Assembly (NCBI GenBank): GCA_020629275.1 | Contig: JAHDDQ010000001.1 | Coordinates: 1 to 64,000 of the forward strand | Direction: 5' to 3' | Length of the DNA stretch: 64,000 nt | DNA from: Tenacibaculum sp. | GTDB lineage: Bacteria; Bacteroidota; Bacteroidia; Flavobacteriales; Flavobacteriaceae | In this document: piece after piece, positions 28,766 to 37,000 of the stretch | Layout of the letters: each line of letters opens with the position of its first letter | Numbering within the stretch: the first letter of the stretch is position 1 | Made by a program: the position numbers and the translations under genes | The notes under the pieces: generated by a model | Database searches by the model: none | The model's input: only the letters and a program-made list of their open reading frames with translations | What the model was told of the DNA's origin: nothing

Positions 28766-29605
28766 ATGAATTACATTGAGGTAACTTTTAGTCACACAAA
28801 TATTGATGCAGATGTAATAACTGCAGTTATAAATGAATTGCCGTTTGAATCTTTTTTAACTAAAGAAACTGGTTTGGTTGCCTACATATTAGAGTCCGAT
28901 TTTGATCAAGAAACCTTAAAAAATTGTATTCAAGAATTTTTCTCCAAACAAGAAGTTACTTTTACCTATAAAGTAATAGAGCAACAAAATTGGAACAAAA
29001 ATTGGGAAAGTAATTTTGAGCCTATTATTGTGGATGATAAAATTGCATTAATAGCTACTTTTCACAAACTAGATAAAAATTACCCTATTCAATTATTTAT
29101 AGATCCTAAAATGTCTTTTGGTACAGGTCATCACGAAACAACATATACTATATTGCAGCACATTTTAAAAATAGATTGTAATAATAAAAACGTATTAGAT
29201 TACGGATCAGGAACTGGTGTACTAGGGTTTGCTACTAAGAAATTGGGTGCAAACAAAATAGTACTTATTGATTATGATGAATGGGCTTATGAAAATTGTC
29301 TTGAAAACACAAGTCTCAATTTTAGTGAAACTGATGTAGAAGATTTTACCATTTTAAAAGGAACTGTTAAAAACTTACCTAAAAATGAAACCTACGATAT
29401 AATTTTAGCAAATATTACTAAAAATGTCATTTTGCAATCCGTTGAAGAGTTAACCTCTAAGCTTAATTCAGGAGGATCGATACTACTGAGTGGATTTTAT
29501 ACAAGTGACAATAATGATATATTAAACGCTTTCGAAAAAAACGGGTTTACTTTAATTAATAAAAAAGAAAAAAATAAATGGAGCTCTTTACACTTAAAAA
29601 AATAG
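28766..29605 (+). CDS. prmA: Ribosomal protein L11 methyltransferase
   Basis: IDPKMSFGTGHHETT, VLDYGSGTGVLGFATKKLGA, DIILANITKNVIL. Confidence 0.94.
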   Translation: MNYIEVTFSHTNIDADVITAVINELPFESFLTKETGLVAYILESDFDQETLKNCIQEFFSKQEVTFTYKVIEQQNWNKNWESNFEPIIVDDKIALIATFHKLDKNYPIQLFIDPKMSFGTGHHETTYTILQHILKIDCNNKNVLDYGSGTGVLGFATKKLGANKIVLIDYDEWAYENCLENTSLNFSETDVEDFTILKGTVKNLPKNETYDIILANITKNVILQSVEELTSKLNSGGSILLSGFYTSDNNDILNAFEKNGFTLINKKEKNKWSSLHLKK

Positions 29606-32600
29606 CACGAACACTTTTTATTTTATTGGTGACTGTATTAACTAGCAATAGTTTATCAGCCCAAAGCGTTATAAAAGTCTTTTCCGAAGATTCAACTAAG
29701 TTTTTTGAAGAAATGGAAACATTTTTAAAAGAAGCAAGACCTCAAGACGGTCGAAAATTAATGAAGGAGTTTGAATCATACTGGTATGGAGGAATTTACA
29801 CCGATGAAGACAGAAAAGATATTTATGAAACCAGTAATTTCATGCTTAAAAATAAGATGAATGCCTTCCCCATTTTCTCTGATTACTTAAAAACACTTAT
29901 GGGCTTTATGAAAGGTGATCAAGATGAAGATAACTTTCTAGCTTGGGAAGAAAATTTAAAGAAATTAATTAAACAAAAAGATAAACGAAAAATTGAGGGA
30001 TACTTAAAATTTAGTAGTTATTTCTTTGAGCGAAACGCATTGTATAAAACAGCTGCAGTTGAATGGCAAGTAAGAACACAGTTTTATTCTTTCGAATTTG
30101 ATAACGAGCCATACATTGTTTTTCCAAAATTAGATCTTATATGTTTATCTAAAGGTGATAGTGCAGTCATTTACGAAACTAGTGGTACCTTCTACCCTAC
30201 CACAAATAAGTGGGTCGGTAAGGATGGAACAGTACTTTGGGAAAGAGCTGGTTTTGAAAAAGAAAAGGTACATGCTGAGATAAAAAACTATAAAATCGAC
30301 TTAAAAAGTCCACAATATGAAGCTGATTCTGTTCTTTTTTATAATTCTTTTTGGTTTGATAAACCATTGCAAGGAAAACTTACTGAAAAGGTACTTGCAA
30401 ACGTAAGTCCTGATAATGCATCATACCCACTTTTTCAATCTTTTGACAAACGAATTCAAATTACCAATATTATTGATGATGTAGATTTTAGTGGAGGGTT
30501 TTCGCAAAAGGGATCAAAATTTATTGGTTTTGGAAATGAAGATGAACCAGCAAAAATTATAGTTTACAATAACAATACTCCTTTTGTAATATCAGAATCT
30601 AAAGCATTTACAATTAAACCCGAAAAAATTATTTCCAATAAAGCTAAAATTGCCATTTACTTAGATGAAGACTCCATTACACACCCTCAAGTAACATTTA
30701 ATATACTTAGTAAAGAAAGAACCCTAAGTATGGTTCGAACTGAGGAAGGGTTAAGCACCTCCCCTTTTATCAATACATATCATCAAGTTGAAATGTATCT
30801 GGAACAAATAAGCTGGAAAATTGGTGAACCATCTGTATTCTTGGGTCCGCTTAAGGGCACTGTTATTAGCAACGGTTTATTTCAATCTATTGATTTCTTT
30901 AAGCAAGCTCAGTTTGATAAAATAACCGGTATCGATCAAAGAAGTCCGCTTTCTGTTATACTAAATTGCTCTAGAAAAAATGACGATGCACAAACACTAT
31001 CTTTAAATCAGGTTTCAAGATGTTGGAGAATTTCTGAATCACAAGCAAAAAGTTCACTGGTAAAATTATCAACTATGGGCTTTGTTAATTATGATTTAGA
31101 AAGAGATGAAATAACTCTTCAAAAAAAATTGAAACATTTCGTTTTTGCGAACGCTCAAAAAGAAGACTATGATGTAATACAATTTAAATCTACCACTAAA
31201 GATGGCAATTATAATGGCATAATGAATTTATTAAACAATGAGATACGGATGGAGGGTGTAAATATGGTACTTCTCAGTGACTCTCAAAAAGTATACGTTT
31301 ACCCCAAAAATCAAAAACTTACCCTAAAAAAGAATCGTGATTTTGATTTCAGTGGAGTAGTTAACGCTGGAGGATTCGAATACTTTGGAGATAAATTTGA
31401 TTTTAGCTATGCTAATTTTGACATTAAAATGCCAAAAATTGATTCCGCAAGATTATATGTTGATGTAGGTCAAAAAGATGATAGAGGTGTTCCTTACGAA
31501 AGTATGGTACGTTCAACCATAATGGATTTAAAAGGACAATTAAAAATTGATAACCCCGGAAATAAATCAGGTTTTAAAGAGCTTGCAAGATATCCTGTAT
31601 TTAAAAGTACTGGTAACTCATATGTATATTATGAGAAGCCATACATTCAAAATAATGTTTACAAAAAAGAAAACTTTTATTTTCAACTTGATCCATTTGA
31701 ATTTGATAGTTTAGATAATTTCCCGGTATCGTCTGTGGGTTTTGAAGGAACCTTATCATCAGCAGATATTTTCCCGGAATTTAAAGAAAAACTAGCTGTT
31801 ATGAGCGATCTAGCGCTTGGATTTTCAAGAAGAACTCCTCCAGAAGGCTTTCCTGCTTATAAAGGAAAAGGTACGTACGAAAAAGAGATTAACCTAAGCA
31901 ACAGAGGATTAAGAGGCGATGGAGTACTCTCCTATTTAACCTCTACAATAGAGTCGAATGATTTTATTTTCCTGCCTGATTCAATGAATACTTTAGCTCA
32001 AAACTATGCAGTAGAAGAAAGTTTATCAGGAGTTGAGTTCCCTCCAGTATATGGTCAAGATGTTCAAATTCACTGGGAGCCTTATAATGACTTTATGGAT
32101 ATTGGCAGTAAGGATAAGCCTATTGCAATGTACGATGGTTCACAATTTAGCGGTACATTAACAAATAAACCGGTTGGTTTAGAAGGAAATGGAATGATTG
32201 CTTTTCAAAAAGCAGAAGTTGAATCCAATTTAATGAAATTTAAATTTATTGAATTTGATGCAGATACTGCCGAATTTAGGCTTAAAGCTGAGGACGAAAA
32301 TACTTCTCAAGATGTTTTATCATTTGCTACAAATAATGTTAAAGCACATGTTTCTTTTAAGGATAAAAAAGGAGATTTCATATCTAATGGTGGTGGTAGT
32401 TTTATTGACTTCCCTCAAAACCAATACATAGCTTTTATGGATAAATTTACCTGGTATATGGAAGAGAACGATATCGAGCTTTCAGCAACTACCAAAGTGA
32501 AAGATGAACAAGGTGTTCAGTTAGAAGGAGCCGAGTTTATATCTGTACATCCTGATCAAGACTCATTACGATTCTTCTCTAAAGCTGCTTTATATGATGT

Positions 32601-34062
32601 TAAATCACATTTGATAACTGCAAAGCAAGTTAAATACATTGATGTTGCAGATGCGCAATTATACCCAGATTCTGAATTGGTGTACATTGAGAAAAAAGCC
32701 GAAATAAGGCCATTAACAAACTCACAAATTGTAGCAAATAAAACAGACCAATTTCACAAACTCTACAACTGTACATCTAACATAAAAACAAGACACAACT
32801 ATACCTCTTCAGGATATTACGATTATGAAGATGAAAATAAAAAATCAACTCCAATTTATTTTCAAGATATTTATGTGGATTCCTCCAGACAAACCAGAGC
32901 AAAAGGTACAATTTCACCAGATGATGACTTTACTATAAGTCCTCACTATGAATTTAAGGGTGAAGTAAACTTAAGGGCTAGTATTAAAAACTTAGAGTTT
33001 GATGGTAACGGACAAATTCAAAATAATTGTGAGGCAATGCCAAAAAGTTGGTTTAGGTTTAGAGGAGAAATTGATCCTACAGATATTTATATACCAATAG
33101 ACTCCATACTTAGAAACGACAAAAAAAATCCTATCGTTTCAAGTATTATGATTAAAAACGACTCTGCACATATGTATCCAAGATTTGCAGCTTCACCCAA
33201 AAAGTATTCTGATGTAGAAACTGTTCATGCTTTTGGTTTTATGTATTTTGACAAAACAGACCAAACATATAAAATATCCAATATGGCCAAGCTTAATGAG
33301 CTTTCGCTACCCGGTAATTATGTTAGTTTAGACACTCGTAACTGTAATATGTACTCAGAGGGTAAATTAAATTTAGGAGTAAATTTAGGAAATATTCAAA
33401 TGGAGCCTGTTGGTAACATTACCTACAATTCAGAAACCAACAAAACAATAGTTAAATCTATGTTTTGGCTCGATTTTTTCTTTACAGATGTAGCATTGAA
33501 CCAGATTACGAAAGAATTTAAAAAAGATGATATATTAGAAGGTGTTAATTTTGATAGACAAGTTTTTGAACATGGGCTACAAGAATATGTAGGTAAAGAA
33601 GCTGCTGATAAATTAATAACTCAGGTTAACCTTTATGGTAAGTTTAAAAAGTTCCCAGACGAACTTAACAAAACCATCTTTTTTAACGAAGTTAACTTTA
33701 AGTGGAATCAAGATACGCGCTCATTTCAATCTTTTGGTAAGTTAGGAATTGGCAATATCAAATCTGAAAGCTTTAATAAATATGTAGATGGACACATTGA
33801 AATTGTTAAAAGAAGAAGTGGAGATATACTCACTATTTACTTCGAGTTTTCTGATGGCACTTGGTATTTTATATATTACACAAGAGATTTAATGCAAGTA
33901 TTATCTTCTAATACAGATTTTAATACTATTATTAAAGAAACTAAGAATGATAAAAGAAAAGTTAAATACTCAAAAGGAAAAACCTTTTCTTACATGTTAT
34001 CATCTCCTAAAAAGAAAAAAGACTTTTTGAAAAAATTTGAAGATGATGAGAATGACGATTGA
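29578..34062 (+). CDS. Giant uncharacterised exported protein (1494 aa)
   Basis: Signal peptide ARTLFILLVTVLTSNSLSAQ; long beta-rich sequence with no recognised domain; overlaps prmA by 28 nt and the next ORF by up to 26 nt. Confidence 0.85.
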   Translation: MELFTLKKIARTLFILLVTVLTSNSLSAQSVIKVFSEDSTKFFEEMETFLKEARPQDGRKLMKEFESYWYGGIYTDEDRKDIYETSNFMLKNKMNAFPIFSDYLKTLMGFMKGDQDEDNFLAWEENLKKLIKQKDKRKIEGYLKFSSYFFERNALYKTAAVEWQVRTQFYSFEFDNEPYIVFPKLDLICLSKGDSAVIYETSGTFYPTTNKWVGKDGTVLWERAGFEKEKVHAEIKNYKIDLKSPQYEADSVLFYNSFWFDKPLQGKLTEKVLANVSPDNASYPLFQSFDKRIQITNIIDDVDFSGGFSQKGSKFIGFGNEDEPAKIIVYNNNTPFVISESKAFTIKPEKIISNKAKIAIYLDEDSITHPQVTFNILSKERTLSMVRTEEGLSTSPFINTYHQVEMYLEQISWKIGEPSVFLGPLKGTVISNGLFQSIDFFKQAQFDKITGIDQRSPLSVILNCSRKNDDAQTLSLNQVSRCWRISESQAKSSLVKLSTMGFVNYDLERDEITLQKKLKHFVFANAQKEDYDVIQFKSTTKDGNYNGIMNLLNNEIRMEGVNMVLLSDSQKVYVYPKNQKLTLKKNRDFDFSGVVNAGGFEYFGDKFDFSYANFDIKMPKIDSARLYVDVGQKDDRGVPYESMVRSTIMDLKGQLKIDNPGNKSGFKELARYPVFKSTGNSYVYYEKPYIQNNVYKKENFYFQLDPFEFDSLDNFPVSSVGFEGTLSSADIFPEFKEKLAVMSDLALGFSRRTPPEGFPAYKGKGTYEKEINLSNRGLRGDGVLSYLTSTIESNDFIFLPDSMNTLAQNYAVEESLSGVEFPPVYGQDVQIHWEPYNDFMDIGSKDKPIAMYDGSQFSGTLTNKPVGLEGNGMIAFQKAEVESNLMKFKFIEFDADTAEFRLKAEDENTSQDVLSFATNNVKAHVSFKDKKGDFISNGGGSFIDFPQNQYIAFMDKFTWYMEENDIELSATTKVKDEQGVQLEGAEFISVHPDQDSLRFFSKAALYDVKSHLITAKQVKYIDVADAQLYPDSELVYIEKKAEIRPLTNSQIVANKTDQFHKLYNCTSNIKTRHNYTSSGYYDYEDENKKSTPIYFQDIYVDSSRQTRAKGTISPDDDFTISPHYEFKGEVNLRASIKNLEFDGNGQIQNNCEAMPKSWFRFRGEIDPTDIYIPIDSILRNDKKNPIVSSIMIKNDSAHMYPRFAASPKKYSDVETVHAFGFMYFDKTDQTYKISNMAKLNELSLPGNYVSLDTRNCNMYSEGKLNLGVNLGNIQMEPVGNITYNSETNKTIVKSMFWLDFFFTDVALNQITKEFKKDDILEGVNFDRQVFEHGLQEYVGKEAADKLITQVNLYGKFKKFPDELNKTIFFNEVNFKWNQDTRSFQSFGKLGIGNIKSESFNKYVDGHIEIVKRRSGDILTIYFEFSDGTWYFIYYTRDLMQVLSSNTDFNTIIKETKNDKRKVKYSKGKTFSYMLSSPKKKKDFLKKFEDDENDD

Positions 34063-37000
34063 TAAACGTTCACTTCGTTCAATTTTAAAGAATACAATCT
34101 TAGCGATACTTTTTTTGAGTATCACACCTGTATTCTTTTCACAAGCGCAGCTTTCAGAAGAAGAACTTAAAACTCAAGCAGATGAATTGTTTAGTGATGA
34201 ACAATATGCTAAAGCGGTTCCGTTATATTCTCAATTAATAAGTAATTTCCCTGGAAATTCTGAATATGTTTACAAGTTTGGGGCCAGTAAATTATATGCA
34301 GAACAAGATAAAGAAGCCCCCATACTTTATTTAGAAAAAGCATTAAAGAAGGGAAATACCGATGCTGATTTATACTATTATTTAGCAAAAGCTTACCATC
34401 TAAATTTTAGATTTACAGATGCTATCAAATACTATAAAATGTATCAAGGTACAGGCAAAAAAAGAAGTCAAATACCTGTTGAACGTGAGATAGAAATGGC
34501 TAAAAACGGTCAAACTTTGCTTAAAAATATTAAAGACATTGCTGTCAAAAGCAAAAAAATGATAGACTTAGGTGACTTCTATAAAGCATACAACAGTAGT
34601 GATTTTAATGGAAAATTATTGGAAGTACCCGCCTCCTTCCTCTCAAAAAAAGATAAATCCAGAGGTCATGTGCCAATTATGTTTACCAATAGTACTGCTA
34701 ATACTATTTTCTTTTCTAGCTACGGTGACGATGGTAAAAATGGTAAAGATTTATATTACATCACAAAAAACGATAGTGGAGAGTTTGAAGAACCCAAAAA
34801 TATTGGAGCAACGCTAAATACTCCGTATGATGAAGATTTTCCCTTTTTACATCCTAATGGTAAAAAACTATATTTTGCTTCAAAAGGTCATAATAGTATG
34901 GGGGGATACGACATATTTGTGAGTTCGTATGATGCCGGCATAGGTAAATGGTCTGCTCCACAAAATGTAGACTTTGCCATAAACTCTCCAGGAGATGACT
35001 TTTTATATATAACAAACGAAGATGAAGACTTAGCTACCTTTTCTTCAACACGTGATGCAGTATTTGGAAAAACAAATGTTTATACCGTTCAAACAGGTAG
35101 AATACCAATTACAAACACGGTGTTAAAAGGTAAATTTATTTCTGAAGTCTCAAAAAAAGCAAGTATAACTGTTATTAATTCTTCTAATGGTAAAGAAGAA
35201 GGTATTTTCTACCCAGATACAACTACTGGTGATTATGCATTAATAATTCCTAATGGAGGAACGTACGATATAATTATTGATGTAGATGGTTCTGAAACCG
35301 TTCATAAAGGTACAGTGAGTGTTCCACGTCAGAACGAATTAGTTAGCCTTGGGCAAGAAATAAACTTAGACATTATTGGTAATGAAGAAACCTTAAATAT
35401 CAATAACAAATTTGAAGAAAAAAAACCAATTGATGATGAAGATATTAAAGCAGAGTTATTAAAGCAAAAACAAAAACTTGATGTAAATTTTGATGATGTG
35501 ATTACTCAAATTGATGAAGAATTTGAAGAAGAATCTATTACTGAAAGTAGTGATGAAAGCTTATTAGAAAAACCAGAGAATATTGATAAAATAAACTCAA
35601 TTAAAGTATTAGCAGAAAATAAGAAAATACAAGCAGCCGATCTTGTAACGAAAGTGAACACTCTAAACTTGGAGGATAAAACTAAAGAGTCTGAAATAAA
35701 AGAAAAATTATTAACTGAGGCTCAAAAAAGTGAAGCCGAATCAAGAGAATTGTTTGCAATAGCTGCTAACGCTGAAAATAATCCTAACGATGTAAATGCT
35801 TTTGAAGCACTTAACGAGGTGCAGAATGAAACCAAGGCTTTAGAACTTAATTCAAATTATGATAATGTATATAGAACAGAAATAGCAGAACTAAGAGATT
35901 CATTTAAGAAGACTAAAAAAGAAAGAGATGTTTTACAATCATCAATTGATAATATTGAGGATGATTTAAAAACCTTAGATCAACAAATTGAATCGGCCAA
36001 GAAAAAAGAAAGACCAAATTTAGAGGCTCAAAAAGCAGAGTTACAGTCTGAGTTAGAAGTTCAAAAAGGCGAAATGGAAAAAATATCTGCCAACTATTTT
36101 GAAACTGAAAACAAAATTAAAGAAACAGAGCAAAAACAAGAAGAAGTGTTTGCGATACTTAATGGTGAAAGTATTTCCTCAGAAAATAATGATTTGGCAG
36201 AAGCAAACGATTCTGAAACGATAGAACAAAATATCGTTGAAGAAACTCAAACCGAAGATGATTTTAGCACTAACACAGATGAAGATCTGACAGAAAGTAA
36301 TAATCAATTTAATACTGAACAAACAAATGAAGTTGTTGAAGGTAATGAATTATCCTCCTCAACAGGTACTGAAAATACTGATGGAACAAATAATTCAAAT
36401 ATCGATAGCTCTTCTACTCTATCTGAAGATACAGAGAATACAAATCCTGAAATAGCTAACAATTCCATTGCTTCTAATGAAACTATTGAATATGCTTGGG
36501 AGGAAGACATCCCACAACAAAATTACAATGACTTTTTTGAAGAACAACTTACCAATGCAGAAGGCTCCGAAAATGATGACAATGCGATCTCCAATGAAAA
36601 AACGGCTCTATATGATGCTTGGATAGAAAATATAAATACAGATATTTTACAAAAATCTAACTCAATTAGAGGTTTACCAGATGATGATGTTACTAAAGAG
36701 CAAACTATTATTGAAATACAACAATTAAATGCCCTAAAACAAGAAAAAGAGAGTAAGAGAAATGAGATTTTTGGCAGTAATTTAATTACCGATAATAGCG
36801 GTTCTTTAGAAGATGAATTAGCTAACGATAATAGAGCTTCAACTGGTAGCGATTTAATCTTATCAAACCCTGATGAGGCAATAAAGACCTACGATATGAA
36901 AGAATATATTGTTGAAGAAATTCTCATATCAAGTAATCCTGAAATGTCCGACTCAATTAATATGTTTAAGCGCAATAAAAGCACTATTAAAACAATTGAC

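Noticed and set aside
32249-34817. Plus-strand ORFs 32249-32431 and 34572-34817
   Set aside because: Out-of-frame ORFs wholly inside the giant CDSs; no signal of translation.
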